Shown here: one piece after another, positions 1 to 9,289 of the stretch
How the letters are laid out: every line of letters starts with the position of its first letter
Numbering within the stretch: position 1 is the first letter of the stretch
Source of the DNA: Clostridia bacterium
GTDB taxonomy: Bacteria; Bacillota; Clostridia; Christensenellales; Borkfalkiaceae
Assembly: GCA_900771345.1 (NCBI GenBank)
Contig: CAAGNQ010000063.1
Span: 34,907 to 98,906, forward strand
Length of the DNA stretch: 64,000 bases
Direction: 5' to 3'
Notes under the pieces: generated by a model
Databases searched by the model: none
Seen by the model: the letters and a program-made list of their open reading frames with translations, nothing else
Told to the model about the DNA's origin: nothing
Translations under genes and position numbers: made by a program

Positions 1-213
1 TTGGCTGTCAACACTTCTTTTTAGAAGTTCTAGATATCTAATATTATCCACACCTGCCTCGTGCATAATCGACGAGGCCCTTCCATCCTCAACGCTAAGA
101 AGCCCGAACATAATATGTTCGCTACCTATATATCTGCAACCAAGACGCCTAGCAACGTTCGTCGCCACGTCAATCACCTTGTAAATATTACGAGAAAATG
201 TTTCGTGTTGCAT
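1..213 (-). CDS. clpC: ClpC ATPase, N-terminal fragment (cut by window edge)
   Basis: The first 71 codons read from an ATG at 213, three bases after the mcsB stop, with AAAGGAG about 7 bases upstream of the start. The translation has the Clp N-domain pattern, including the motif YIGSEHIMFGLL near residues 29-39, where substrates marked with phosphoarginine dock in ClpC of Bacillus. The rest (two AAA+ modules) lies outside the window. The position directly after mcsA and mcsB is the classical clpC context, so ClpC rather than ClpB is inferred. ClpC with ClpP would unfold and degrade proteins marked by McsB. Confidence 0.85.
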   Translation of the reverse strand, partial: MQHETFSRNIYKVIDVATNVARRLGCRYIGSEHIMFGLLSVEDGRASSIMHEAGVDNIRYLELLKRSVDSQ

Positions 214-216
214 AAT

Positions 217-1230
217 TTACTCCTTTAATTTTTCTAATTTTTTACCAACAATTTCTGCTCTGAACAAGTCCCTATCCACACTCGATAATTGTTTTCCGTA
301 CTGCTCGCAAATGTTTGCAGGTCTAACTTTTGTTATAAGGTCGTCAATAGCCTCGATTTCGCTTATGCCTATAAGTCCCAGCATTGCGCCTAGTTTAACC
401 ATTGCTATGTGCGATAAAAATTCGCTATAACTGAGAAGAAGGGCATTAGTTAAAACCCCGAAAGACTTTCTCGCCCTGTCCATAGTTTTGAGTTGTTTTT
501 TAACAAAAAGCCTTTCCATTTCCTCGCGTTCTGCCCTACAAATCTGCTCAACAGTCTGTTCAACGCTATCTAGTATTTCTTGCTCGGTAACGCCTAAAGT
601 AACCTCGTTACTTATTTGATACATATATCCTTCAGCCTCGCTTCCCTCGCCGTAATGCCCTCTAACCGTTAAGCCAAGTTTTGAAACCTCTCTAATAAGC
701 GCTGAAATCTTTCCTCCTTCTGTAAGAGCCGGCAAAAACATCATAACCGACGCTCTTAACCCAGTCCCTAAATTGGTAGGACAGGCTGTTAAATATCCAT
801 ATTTTTCATCATACGCAATATCTAGATTTTTGGCCAAATCGTCATCAACACGATTGAGTCTTTTGTATGCTTCATTGAGCCTTAGACCTTTCATAAAGCA
901 TTGCTCACGAATGATATCTTCTTCGTTTATCATAACCGAAATGCTCTCGTCCCCATTAACGAGTACTGCACCCGTTTGCCTGTTGTCAATTAAATTTTGA
1001 CTGATTAAATGGCGCTCTTTCATAGCCTCGAGTTTTATTGCGCTCTGTTTTGACATAAACAGAAGATTAAAAGTATCCGTTCTAACCAGCGCGCGATTAA
1101 CTTTAGCCACTATTTCTCTCGCAATTTCAGGGCTTGACACCTTAAACGGATATCCCCTTAAATTTCTCGCTAAACGCACTCTGGTCATAATAATATTTCC
1201 GGAATAAATATCGGGATTAATAATACTCAT
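217..1230 (-). CDS. mcsB: Protein-arginine kinase McsB
   Basis: 337 residues, slightly shorter than Bacillus McsB. It phosphorylates arginines on damaged proteins and so marks them for ClpCP. Visible are the guanidino-kinase nucleotide-site motif TRVRLARNLRG (16-26), the INEEDIIREQ segment (101-110), CPTNLGTGLRAS (150-161), the RGHYGEG loop (190-196) and the catalytic-Glu segment NEVTLG (208-213). The C-terminal RDLFRA (320-325) fits the RDxxRA phosphoarginine-binding motif that separates McsB from creatine/arginine kinases. The start ATG abuts the mcsA stop (TAAATG), which implies coupling to its activator McsA. Confidence 0.95.
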   Translation of the reverse strand: MSIINPDIYSGNIIMTRVRLARNLRGYPFKVSSPEIAREIVAKVNRALVRTDTFNLLFMSKQSAIKLEAMKERHLISQNLIDNRQTGAVLVNGDESISVMINEEDIIREQCFMKGLRLNEAYKRLNRVDDDLAKNLDIAYDEKYGYLTACPTNLGTGLRASVMMFLPALTEGGKISALIREVSKLGLTVRGHYGEGSEAEGYMYQISNEVTLGVTEQEILDSVEQTVEQICRAEREEMERLFVKKQLKTMDRARKSFGVLTNALLLSYSEFLSHIAMVKLGAMLGLIGISEIEAIDDLITKVRPANICEQYGKQLSSVDRDLFRAEIVGKKLEKLKE

Positions 1231-1548
1231 TTATATCAACCCCCTATTTTTAAGTTCTTCTTTTAGCCTTATTATGTCCTCAGAAATTATGCACATATCC
1301 TCGAATCTTCCTTCCATTCCAGCAAGTTCTTTTTCCTTAATAAGCCTTTGGTACTCAAGAAGAAGTTGCCTGTCAAGAGCAGTGCCTTCGAGTGTTTTTC
1401 CAACGTGATAATCCTTGCCTTGAATTTTCTTTAAGGCAGGCTGGATTTCACGCCCGAATGCTCTATAACAGTCAGGGCAACCTAGCATACTAGTATTATA
1501 AAATTCTGAAAGTCGTTTGCCACACACGGGGCACACTTTATCGTACAT
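1231..1548 (-). CDS. mcsA: McsA-like activator of McsB, short form
   Basis: 105 residues against about 170-185 in typical McsA. It keeps one four-cysteine zinc module (C6, C9, C24, C27), the following segment REIQPALKKIQG, and a C-terminal UVR-like helical hairpin (about 58-100). The N-terminal zinc module of Bacillus McsA is absent. McsA binds and activates McsB in that family. The ribosome binding site is weak. The gene follows galU by 22 bases instead of the usual ctsR. The zinc module and direct mcsB linkage support the name; whether the short form is fully active is unknown. Confidence 0.8.
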   Translation of the reverse strand: MYDKVCPVCGKRLSEFYNTSMLGCPDCYRAFGREIQPALKKIQGKDYHVGKTLEGTALDRQLLLEYQRLIKEKELAGMEGRFEDMCIISEDIIRLKEELKNRGLI

Positions 1549-1570
1549 AATTTAGGTTTTGTTCCTTTTA

Positions 1571-2443
1571 TTATAATTCTTTTGCAAGTGCCTTTATGTA
1601 TTCGGCAGTTTGCTCGCCAATTTCCTCACTATCTAGTGCAATCTCAATATTCGCCTTAATAAAGCCGAATTTATCGCCAACGTCGTAGCGTTTTCCATCA
1701 AAACAACTTGCTAGAAGTTTACTATCCTCTGCAAGTCTATCAAGCGCGTCGGTCAAATAAATTTCATTGTTTCTAGGTTCTAAATTCTTAAGCATACCCA
1801 TAACTTCCCCAGAAAGCACGTATCTACCAATAACGGCGTTATTTGAAAGAGCCTCGTTAACACTCGGTTTTTCAACGATAGCGCTAACCGTCATAACTCC
1901 GTCAGTTTCTTCCTTTATCCCTATGTTGCCGTACTTGCTAACCTCGTCGCCAAACACTTCCATAGTTGCAATAACGCTTTTTCCCGTGCTTTCAAAAATT
2001 TCAGCAAGTCTTTTCATACAAGGTTTCTCGCCGTCTTTTGCGCATAAAAGTTCGTCGCCAAGAAGTAGTGCAAACGGCTCGTCCTTTACGTAAGGCTCTG
2101 CGCATAAAATCGCTCCTGCAAGCCCATTAGCAACCTTTTGTTCAACAAAAGTAACGTTAAATCTTCTGGTTTGCTTTTCTATTTCATAAAGTTTGTGTTT
2201 GCCATCAGCAAGAAGTCTATCGGATAGGCTCTTATTTTCTCCAAAATGTTTTTTTATAACGTCAGAATCTGGACTTACGACGATAACTATATCCTCAATG
2301 CCTATTGACAACAATTCTTCTGCTATGTATTGAACGGTTGGCTTATCCAAAACCGATAACATAGGCTTTGGAACAGCCTTAGTTATAGGTAAAAATCTTG
2401 TTCCAAGCCCTGCGGCAGGAATAATGGCTTTTTTGAGTTTCAT
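1571..2443 (-). CDS. galU: UTP-glucose-1-phosphate uridylyltransferase
   Basis: 290 residues, the usual length for GalU. It makes UDP-glucose from UTP and glucose-1-phosphate for cell-envelope polysaccharides. The N-terminal nucleotidyltransferase signature AAGLGTRFLP (9-18) and the lysine motif KAVPKPML (22-29) are present, followed by a LLGDELL core segment. The start ATG has AGGAGAG at good spacing. It sits between rpiB and mcsA in the packed cluster. A phosphohexomutase that could supply glucose-1-phosphate is at 47.6-49.1 kb. Confidence 0.93.
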   Translation of the reverse strand: MKLKKAIIPAAGLGTRFLPITKAVPKPMLSVLDKPTVQYIAEELLSIGIEDIVIVVSPDSDVIKKHFGENKSLSDRLLADGKHKLYEIEKQTRRFNVTFVEQKVANGLAGAILCAEPYVKDEPFALLLGDELLCAKDGEKPCMKRLAEIFESTGKSVIATMEVFGDEVSKYGNIGIKEETDGVMTVSAIVEKPSVNEALSNNAVIGRYVLSGEVMGMLKNLEPRNNEIYLTDALDRLAEDSKLLASCFDGKRYDVGDKFGFIKANIEIALDSEEIGEQTAEYIKALAKEL

Positions 2444-2476
2444 ATCTTCTCTCCTATCATATTTTATTAATAATTT

Positions 2477-2929
2477 TTATTTAAAGTTTTCTTCTTCTAA
2501 AGCCTTAATTTTGTTAACTCTTCTTTCGTGGCGTGCGTCATAAGAAAAATCAGTTGAGAAAAATGCGTCGAAGATTTCGCTCGCTAATCCAGGTCCAACG
2601 ACTCTTTCGCCAAGCGCTAAAACGTTTGCGTCGTTATGAAGCCTTGTCATTTTAGCAGAAAAAACGTCGTGACAGTGCCCACAACGAACACCTTTCACCT
2701 TGTTTGCCACAATGCTAACACCGATTCCCGTGCCACAAATAATAACGCCCTTATCGCACTCGCCTTTTGAAACGGCGTTAGCAACTAATATTGCATAGTC
2801 GTTATAATCTACACTCGTTTTGTCAAAACACCCGAAATCTTTATACTCAATACCCTTCTTTTCAAGGTACTCGATTAGTACGGGTTTAAGGTTTATCCCA
2901 CCATGGTCACATCCTATTGCTACTTTCAT
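2477..2929 (-). CDS. rpiB: Ribose-5-phosphate isomerase B
   Basis: 150 residues, normal for RpiB/LacAB-type isomerases. It interconverts ribose-5-phosphate and ribulose-5-phosphate in the pentose phosphate pathway. Visible are the CDHGG phosphate-site motif (8-12), the CGTGIGVSI loop with the catalytic cysteine (about 65-73) and the NDANVLALGERV segment. SD AGGAG lies 7 bases before the ATG. It is two bases from the arginine phosphatase gene, matching the ywlC-ywlE-rpiB order known in Bacillus. Confidence 0.94.
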   Translation of the reverse strand: MKVAIGCDHGGINLKPVLIEYLEKKGIEYKDFGCFDKTSVDYNDYAILVANAVSKGECDKGVIICGTGIGVSIVANKVKGVRCGHCHDVFSAKMTRLHNDANVLALGERVVGPGLASEIFDAFFSTDFSYDARHERRVNKIKALEEENFK

Positions 2930-2931
2930 TT

Positions 2932-3378
2932 TTAGTTATCTCCTTTTTCATTAATTAGTCTTGATAATATTATTTCGCATCCTGCCGATATGCAGTACGC
3001 TGTTTTTTCATAAATATCTAGTTCTCTTCCGTAAGGGTCTGGCACGTCTCCAAGCCCAGTCATCTCACCAAAGGTTTTAACGTTTGCTAGCCCTGATAAA
3101 TATCGTTTATGCTCCTCGGTCATACAAATTATTAGGTCATACGCGTGAAGGTGTTTTTCGGTAAGTTGTTTTGACTTAAACCCATAAGGCTTATATCCCA
3201 AAAGTTTAAGCGCCTTTGCCGAATTTTCACTCATTTTCGAGCCGTTTAGCGCTGATAATCCTGCGCTACTAACCCTGTATCCCGTTAATTGTGCCTGCTT
3301 AATTTTGTTTTTAAGAATAATCTCTGCCATAGGGCTTCTACAAGTGTTGCCCGTGCATACAAATAAAATCTTTTTCAT
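2932..3378 (-). CDS. ywlE: Low-MW phosphatase, predicted protein-arginine phosphatase
   Basis: 148 residues. The P-loop is CTGNTCRSP, with threonine where tyrosine-specific LMW phosphatases usually have Ile. In Bacillus YwlE this threonine selects phosphoarginine. The general-acid DPYG motif is near residue 114. The ATG at 3378 overlaps the upstream stop as ATGA, so it is preferred to the in-frame TTG six bases upstream. It would reverse McsB phosphorylation. Specificity is inferred from one residue and from mcsB in the same cluster. Confidence 0.88.
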   Translation of the reverse strand: MKKILFVCTGNTCRSPMAEIILKNKIKQAQLTGYRVSSAGLSALNGSKMSENSAKALKLLGYKPYGFKSKQLTEKHLHAYDLIICMTEEHKRYLSGLANVKTFGEMTGLGDVPDPYGRELDIYEKTAYCISAGCEIILSRLINEKGDN

Positions 3379-4364
3379 CCACAAGACTTCCTCATTCTAT
3401 TCATTATTCCCATACTTATCCCATCTTCGTCGGGAAGAGCGATAGCAATTATAACGTCAGCCTTAACCTCCCCTTCCAAAAGTTTATCGTATAAGTTTGA
3501 TGCAATTTCCTTTTTGTTTTTGCCAAGTTTTAAAAAGTTTTTCTGCCCTAGTTTTTCAGCCACCTCGTCACTACACATAATAAAAGGTGTTTTTCCCTTT
3601 TCAACTAGGTCGTTATAATAATTTTCTGCATCTTCTAATTGATTTTCTTCAAACAAAACCGTGTCACACTTAGGTTTATAATGGGTGTATTTTACGCCGG
3701 GTGATTTTATTTTGTCCCCTTCCTTATGCTCGGCTATTTCAACAGCGCCACAAACGCTTTCTATCATTTCTTTGGTTACTAGCCCTGCTCTTAATATCCT
3801 AGGCACTTTGCCCGTAATGTCAAGTACGGTACTCTCAATTCCACCCTCGCATTTTCCACCGTCTAAAATTAGTGGGATTTTGCCGTTTAAATCGTTATAT
3901 ACGTGACTGGCAGTAACGGGGCTAGTATGCTTTGAAAGATTAGCACTAGGCGCAACTAACGGCGCGTTAATCTCTTTTAACAGTTGCTGGCAACCCTCGT
4001 GAGAAGGCATTCTAACGGCAAGAGTTTCCCCACCACAAACTGCCTCTTTGCAAACGATATTCTTGCTCCTAAAAACAAGCGTTAACGGACCTGGCATAAA
4101 GGATTTTATTAGGTCGAAAACGTAATCTTGCTCAATATAAACGAGGCTATCTAAGGGAAAATCCTTATGAACGTGCGCAATAAGAGGATTATCGGACGGT
4201 CTGCCTTTAACCCTAAAAATCTCTTTCACGGCACTGCTATCGTAACCTATACCTGCAAGACCATAAACAGTCTCTGTCGGAATGGCGACAACTCCACCGT
4301 TATTTAAAATTTCTTTAGCCTCTAAAATACTAGAGTGGTCTATTTTTTTTATCTGTGTTTGCAT
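3375..4364 (-). CDS. tsaC: L-threonylcarbamoyladenylate synthase (Sua5/YwlC type)
   Basis: 329 residues from the ATG at 4364, one base past the dnaB stop. An in-frame upstream extension would run into dnaB and is not used. It makes threonylcarbamoyl-AMP from threonine, bicarbonate and ATP for the tRNA t6A modification. The YrdC fold is shown by GGVVAIPTETVYGLAG near the N-terminus and the KRPSDNPL-like KGRPSDNPL. A C-terminal Sua5 domain begins after SPGVKYTHYKP. Its stop overlaps the phosphatase start (ATGA). Confidence 0.93.
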   Translation of the reverse strand: MQTQIKKIDHSSILEAKEILNNGGVVAIPTETVYGLAGIGYDSSAVKEIFRVKGRPSDNPLIAHVHKDFPLDSLVYIEQDYVFDLIKSFMPGPLTLVFRSKNIVCKEAVCGGETLAVRMPSHEGCQQLLKEINAPLVAPSANLSKHTSPVTASHVYNDLNGKIPLILDGGKCEGGIESTVLDITGKVPRILRAGLVTKEMIESVCGAVEIAEHKEGDKIKSPGVKYTHYKPKCDTVLFEENQLEDAENYYNDLVEKGKTPFIMCSDEVAEKLGQKNFLKLGKNKKEIASNLYDKLLEGEVKADVIIAIALPDEDGISMGIMNRMRKSCG

Positions 4365-4365
4365 A

Positions 4366-5844
4366 TTAGAACAATTCTTCGTCAATATTTTTTGGTTTAG
4401 AAATAAATTCATTAGGTAGGTCCTCAACACCCTCAACCTTTATATCTGCGCTCTTTGGCTCGTCCATTATGCTCTTAAATGGAATAGGTTGCTTTGTTTC
4501 ATTATCGTAGTTAAGGAATTTAGTGCATTCCCCTTGAAAATATACGTTGACGATTCCTTGAGCACCGTTCCTGTGTTTTTCAATAATAAGTTCTGCAACG
4601 TTCTTTTGAACGTTATTTTTTATCATCTCTTCGTCGCTAAGCCCTCTATCAGGTCTATGAATAAACATAACTATATCTGCGTCCTGCTCGATTGCACCCG
4701 ATTCACGAAGGTCGGCAAGTTGAGGTCTGCCCTTTCTCGTTTCAACAGCACGTGAAAGTTGCGAAAGCGCTATAACAGGAACGTTTAACTCTTTTGCTAA
4801 AATCTTTAAACTTCTTGAAATTTCAGTTATCTCGTTCTGACGGCTGTCACTATTTCTAGTCTTATCAGGCGTCATAAGTTGAATATAATCGACCATAATT
4901 AGGTCTAATCCAAACCTGTTTTTAAGTCTTCTGCATTTTGAGATTAATTCTCTAGGCTTAATAACGGCAGAATCGTCGATATAAATTCGTTTATCAGACA
5001 AAATTTCTTTGGCTCTTGAAATCTTTAGCCACTCGGTCTTGTTCATTTGCCCCTTGACTGCATTCTGCATTGAAACGCCTGCGACCGAACAGAGCATTCT
5101 TTGAACGAGTTGGTCCTTTCCCATTTCGAGAGAGAAAACTGCGCAACTATAGCCTTGAAGGGCAACTCTCTCAACTAAATTCATAGCAAGAGAAGTTTTT
5201 CCCACGCCAGGTCTTGCAGCAAGAATAATTAAATCACTCTTATGCAATCCGTTAAGCAAATTATCTAAATCCTTATAATCGGTTTTTATCCCTTTAGAGC
5301 TCGACTTGTCGTTTGAAAGTTCGTCAAACTTGTTCATAACCTCGGGAATAACGCTCCCGATTTTAACCATTTCGCTAGTATCGGCAGTATTTGAAATATC
5401 GTAAACGGTCTTTTCTGCAAAGGCAAGCGATTGATTCTTATCAGAACTCTTTTGGCATTCGTCGATAATTTCAGCAGACCCTCTTATAAGTTTTCTAAGC
5501 ATACTGTCTCTCGTAACAATATCTAGATAATTTTGATAGTTTGCTGACGACGGCAAAACGTTTGTAAGTTCTGCTATGTACTGTATCCCCCCAACCTGTT
5601 GAAGAGTTCCTGCCTTTTCTAAAGCGTCGGTTAAAGTTACCATATCTACAGGCTGATTAGACTTAATTATTCCGTCCATTGCATTAAAAATATTTTTGTG
5701 TGATTCGGCGAAAAAGTCGTCTTCCGTTAGATATGCAGATACTTCCACTTGAATTTTAGTGTCGATTAATAAACAGCCTAATATTGCTTGCTCTGCCTCT
5801 AGGCTGTGAGGCATTTCCCCATAAACTTTCTGATTCTTTGCCAT
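4366..5844 (-). CDS. dnaB: Replicative DNA helicase DnaB
   Basis: 492 residues. The ATG at 5844 has GGAG six bases before it; a start at 5856 would place that GGAG inside the gene. The N-terminal domain begins MPHSLEAEQAILG, the Walker A motif is ARPGVGKTSL (around residue 208), and DYIQLM and the DLRESGAIEQDAD switch follow. It unwinds DNA at the fork as a hexamer. The gene order with tsaC, the phosphatase and rpiB is unusual for dnaB, which often sits near rplI. A possible partner is the DnaD-like protein at 13-14.7 kb. Confidence 0.96.
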   Translation of the reverse strand: MAKNQKVYGEMPHSLEAEQAILGCLLIDTKIQVEVSAYLTEDDFFAESHKNIFNAMDGIIKSNQPVDMVTLTDALEKAGTLQQVGGIQYIAELTNVLPSSANYQNYLDIVTRDSMLRKLIRGSAEIIDECQKSSDKNQSLAFAEKTVYDISNTADTSEMVKIGSVIPEVMNKFDELSNDKSSSKGIKTDYKDLDNLLNGLHKSDLIILAARPGVGKTSLAMNLVERVALQGYSCAVFSLEMGKDQLVQRMLCSVAGVSMQNAVKGQMNKTEWLKISRAKEILSDKRIYIDDSAVIKPRELISKCRRLKNRFGLDLIMVDYIQLMTPDKTRNSDSRQNEITEISRSLKILAKELNVPVIALSQLSRAVETRKGRPQLADLRESGAIEQDADIVMFIHRPDRGLSDEEMIKNNVQKNVAELIIEKHRNGAQGIVNVYFQGECTKFLNYDNETKQPIPFKSIMDEPKSADIKVEGVEDLPNEFISKPKNIDEELF

Positions 5845-5867
5845 AAGTTTCTCCATTTTATCACTCG

Positions 5868-7619
5868 TTATATTCTTTTAAATTGCTCTAAAGTATCCTC
5901 AAACACCTTAAATGCCGCTATAAAGCAATCTTTTTTAGTTAAGTCAACCCCTGCTATTTTTAAAAGTTCAACAGGCCCGTCAGAACTGCCTGACGATAAA
6001 AACTTGAAGTAATCGTCAACGGCACTCTGCCCTTCTGTTAATATTCTGTCGGCGATTGCAAGTGCACTTATTATGCCCGTTGCATATTTATATACGTAAA
6101 ACGCCCTGTAAAAATGAGGTATTCTCGCCCATTCGTATTTTATATATCCCTCGCTTATAACTGCGTCACCATAATACTGTTTATTAAGGTCTAAATAGAT
6201 ATTGCAAAGGTTTTCTTTTGTTAGAGGTTCGCCCTCCTCAACCATTTTGTGCACTATTTGTTCAAATTCGGCAAACTGCGTCTGCCTAAAGAGGGTTGTT
6301 CTTATCATCTCTAGAAGATATGATAAAAGATATTTTTTAAGTTTTTTATCTTCTTCGGTTTTTAAAAGATATTTTATAAGCAACACTTCGTTAACAGTAC
6401 TTGCCACTTCTGCAACGAAAATTCTATAATCTGCCTTTGCGTATGGCTGAGTGCGATTTGAGAAGTAAGAATGAATGCTGTGCCCCATTTCGTGCGCTAT
6501 CGTGAAAATATCGTGCGTGGTCTTTTGATAATTTAACAAAACGAAAGGATGAGTGTCGTAAACTGCAACGCTATATGCACCACTCCTCTTGCCCTTTTTC
6601 TCATAAACGTCAATCCATCTTTGATTTTTTGCTTTAAGAAGAAGTTCTTTATATTCTTCCCCTAAAGGCGCTAACCCTTCAACTACTAAGTTATATGCAT
6701 CTTCGTATTCAAGTTGCATTTCTGCGCCTTGAACTGTCGGAACGTACATATCGTACATATACATTTTTTTATAGCCTAAGAGTTTCTTCCTCTCCCTAAC
6801 GTATTCGTGAAGCAAAGGTGTTGCATCATTAGTAGTGCTAATCAAGTTGTCATAAACCTCTCTCGGTACGTCCTCCCCTAAAAGAGCCTTGTCAAGCACT
6901 GACGGATATTTTCTAGCCTTAGCGCTAAACACGCCTTTTTTTACGTTGCCATAATAAGTTGCCGATATAACGTTTATAAGCGAAACGTACGCCTCGTAAT
7001 ACTTATTAAAGGCTTTTTCTCTAAGTTTTCTATCGTCGCCGTGCAAAATAACACTATAAGTCCCGTGCGAAAGTTCAATCGTTTGCCCGTTATGGCGAAT
7101 TTTGCCTAGTGGCAAATCAGCATTATCAATCTTAGTAAAAATTTCCTTAAAACTAGACAACGGCTCGCTTGCAAGTGAAAGAAGTTTTTCCTCGTCTTCG
7201 GAAAGAATATGTTCTTTTTCCTGCAAAATACTCTTAATAGTATAGTCGTACTCTTTGAGTTTAGGATTTTTCATATACTCTTTTAAAAGGTCAACACCGA
7301 GCGCTGTAAGTTCAGGCAAGAAAAACGCAGTGCTTTCTCCGTACTTAACGCCTAGCGCAGTTACCTTTGATAAAAGGGCGTCCATCTTAGAGTTTTTAGT
7401 GTCCTCGTCATGCTTCATCATTGCGTAAACCGAGAGTTTATCAATCTCTCTCGCAACCTTCTCTTGCGCTTTCATACACTCGTAAAAACTGTTCGCATCA
7501 CCGAGTTTACCCTTAAACTCGTCAAAATTAAGTTGATTTTTAACCTCGTCAAAAGTTTTCTGCCATTCTATTTCGCTGGCGAAAATTTCCTCGGTCGCCC
7601 AAGTATATTTGTTATCCAA
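5868..7619 (-). CDS. pepF: Oligoendopeptidase F (M3B metallopeptidase)
   Basis: 583 residues starting at TTG (7619) after a good AGGAGGG. The zinc motif HEMGHSIH is at 376-383. The family cuts short peptides in the cytoplasm, typically of 7-17 residues, in protein turnover and peptide use. No signal peptide is seen. It is 22 bases from the UPF0210 gene and 23 bases from dnaB, with no promoter between, so it is probably cotranscribed. Confidence 0.93.
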   Translation of the reverse strand: MDNKYTWATEEIFASEIEWQKTFDEVKNQLNFDEFKGKLGDANSFYECMKAQEKVAREIDKLSVYAMMKHDEDTKNSKMDALLSKVTALGVKYGESTAFFLPELTALGVDLLKEYMKNPKLKEYDYTIKSILQEKEHILSEDEEKLLSLASEPLSSFKEIFTKIDNADLPLGKIRHNGQTIELSHGTYSVILHGDDRKLREKAFNKYYEAYVSLINVISATYYGNVKKGVFSAKARKYPSVLDKALLGEDVPREVYDNLISTTNDATPLLHEYVRERKKLLGYKKMYMYDMYVPTVQGAEMQLEYEDAYNLVVEGLAPLGEEYKELLLKAKNQRWIDVYEKKGKRSGAYSVAVYDTHPFVLLNYQKTTHDIFTIAHEMGHSIHSYFSNRTQPYAKADYRIFVAEVASTVNEVLLIKYLLKTEEDKKLKKYLLSYLLEMIRTTLFRQTQFAEFEQIVHKMVEEGEPLTKENLCNIYLDLNKQYYGDAVISEGYIKYEWARIPHFYRAFYVYKYATGIISALAIADRILTEGQSAVDDYFKFLSSGSSDGPVELLKIAGVDLTKKDCFIAAFKVFEDTLEQFKRI

Positions 7620-7641
7620 AATACCCTCCTAACTCAAATAA

Positions 7642-8997
7642 TTAGTTTTTGTTGCTGTGAATTGGTGCTGGCATTCTTCCACCACGACTTATAAATTCAT
7701 TGCACCCGTATGGACTTACTGGCATTATCGGTGCACTACCTAAAAGACCACCGAATTCTACGCATTCTCCCACGCCCTTGTTTGGAACGGGAATAACGCG
7801 CACTGCCGTCGTCTTATTATTAATCATTCCGATTGCAGCCTCGTCTGCTATCATTCCACTAATGGTTGACGCTGGAGTGTCACCAGGAATTGCTATCATA
7901 TCAAGACCTACACTGCAAACGCAGGTCATTGCCTCTAATTTGCTTAAAGTTATTGCACCACTCTTTGCGGCGTTTATCATTCCTATATCTTCGCTGACAG
8001 GTATAAATGCGCCCGAAAGCCCACCGACGTTTGAACTTGCCATAACGCCACCTTTTTTAACGGCGTCGTTAAGCATAGCGAGAGCAGCAGTCGTCCCATG
8101 ACCACCGACAGAATCTAGACCTATTTCTTCTAGAATGTGCGCAACACTGTCCCCCATAACAGGAGTTGGTGCTAAAGATAGGTCAACAATACCAAATTCT
8201 GCATTTAGCCTCTTTGACGCCTCTCCAGCAATAAGTTGCCCTGCTCTAGTTATCTTAAACGCAGTCTTTTTGATTATTTCTGCCACCTCGTCAATAGACT
8301 TGCCCTTAGCACTCTTTAACGCGTGATGCACAACGCCAGGGCCTGAAACGCCAACGTTTATTACCGTTTCCCCCTCGCCTACGCCGTGGAAAGCACCTGC
8401 CATAAACGGATTATCCTCAACGGCGTTACAAAAAACTACTAGTTTTGCGCAACCGAATCCGTCACGCTCTTTAGTTATTTCAGCCGTTTTTTTGATGATT
8501 TCGCCCATAAGCGCAACGGCGTTCATATTTATGCCTGCTTTTGAAGAGCCTACGTTTACTGAAGAACACATTCTGTCAGTTATAGCAAGCGCTTCAGGAA
8601 TACTCTCTATAAACGATTTTTCATAACTAGTCATTCCCTTATGCACGAGGGCAGAATATCCACCTATAAAGTCAATTCCAATATTTTTTGCCGCATCATC
8701 AAGCGCCTTTGCAAGAACTATTTCCTTTCCACAAAAGGAGGAAGTTAATAAACTTGCAGGCGTGATAGAAACACGCTTGTTAATAATAGGTATTCCATAT
8801 TCCGAGCCCAGTTCGTCAGCCACTTTAACGATATTTTCGGCTTTTTTGCAAATCTTATCGTAACAAAGGCTGGCCGTCTTTTTCGCGTCCTCTCTTATGC
8901 AAGATAATAAGGATATGCCCATAGTTATCGTACGAACGTCAAAGTGCTCTTTTTCAACCATATCTATCGTTTCAAGAATTTCATTTCTGTTAAGCAT
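7642..8997 (-). CDS. UPF0210 / PFL (DUF711) family protein
   Basis: 451 residues, full length for the family. Recognised from segments such as [14 protein letters not shown] [34 protein letters not shown] and the glycine-rich C-terminus. The structure is related to the pyruvate formate-lyase fold in known members, but no glycyl-radical motif is visible and the biochemical role is not established. It is paired with the ACT-domain gene 11 bases upstream, a pairing common in Firmicutes that suggests a shared role. The SD is GAGGGAAAG. Confidence 0.88.
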   Translation of the reverse strand: MLNRNEILETIDMVEKEHFDVRTITMGISLLSCIREDAKKTASLCYDKICKKAENIVKVADELGSEYGIPIINKRVSITPASLLTSSFCGKEIVLAKALDDAAKNIGIDFIGGYSALVHKGMTSYEKSFIESIPEALAITDRMCSSVNVGSSKAGINMNAVALMGEIIKKTAEITKERDGFGCAKLVVFCNAVEDNPFMAGAFHGVGEGETVINVGVSGPGVVHHALKSAKGKSIDEVAEIIKKTAFKITRAGQLIAGEASKRLNAEFGIVDLSLAPTPVMGDSVAHILEEIGLDSVGGHGTTAALAMLNDAVKKGGVMASSNVGGLSGAFIPVSEDIGMINAAKSGAITLSKLEAMTCVCSVGLDMIAIPGDTPASTISGMIADEAAIGMINNKTTAVRVIPVPNKGVGECVEFGGLLGSAPIMPVSPYGCNEFISRGGRMPAPIHSNKN

Positions 8998-9008
8998 ATC
9001 TTTCCCTC

Positions 9009-9278
9009 TTATATTTTATGCATTGCGTTAAAAATATCTTCGTGCTGAATATGTATTGACACGCCTATTTGTTCGCCAAGTGTTTCAAGGGCAACCTTTA
9101 ATTCTTTAAGAGATAACTTTGCATTTGCAAGATTGCAAAGCATAAGCATAGTAAAATTCCCTTGCACTATCGTTTGGCTGATGTCCTCAATATTCACGTT
9201 GTTATTAGCAAGTTCTGTTGAAACCTTGCTTATAATCCCTGCCTTGTCCTTCCCTATTACCGTTACTATTGCACGCAT
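9009..9278 (-). CDS. Single ACT-domain protein (UPF0237 type)
   Basis: 89 residues forming one ACT domain: an N-terminal [20 protein letters not shown] strand-helix and a second half with [22 protein letters not shown] domains bind small ligands, usually amino acids, and act as dimeric sensors. It sits directly upstream of the UPF0210 gene and probably regulates or binds it; this is inferred from conserved pairing. SD AAGGAGAAG. Confidence 0.88.
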   Translation of the reverse strand: MRAIVTVIGKDKAGIISKVSTELANNNVNIEDISQTIVQGNFTMLMLCNLANAKLSLKELKVALETLGEQIGVSIHIQHEDIFNAMHKI

Positions 9279-9289
9279 AATCCTTCTCC

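Noticed and set aside
773..1000. Open frame antisense to mcsB
   Set aside because: Shadow of a well-supported gene, no SD or motif; the same applies to the many other antisense frames over dnaB, pepF, arg genes and others.
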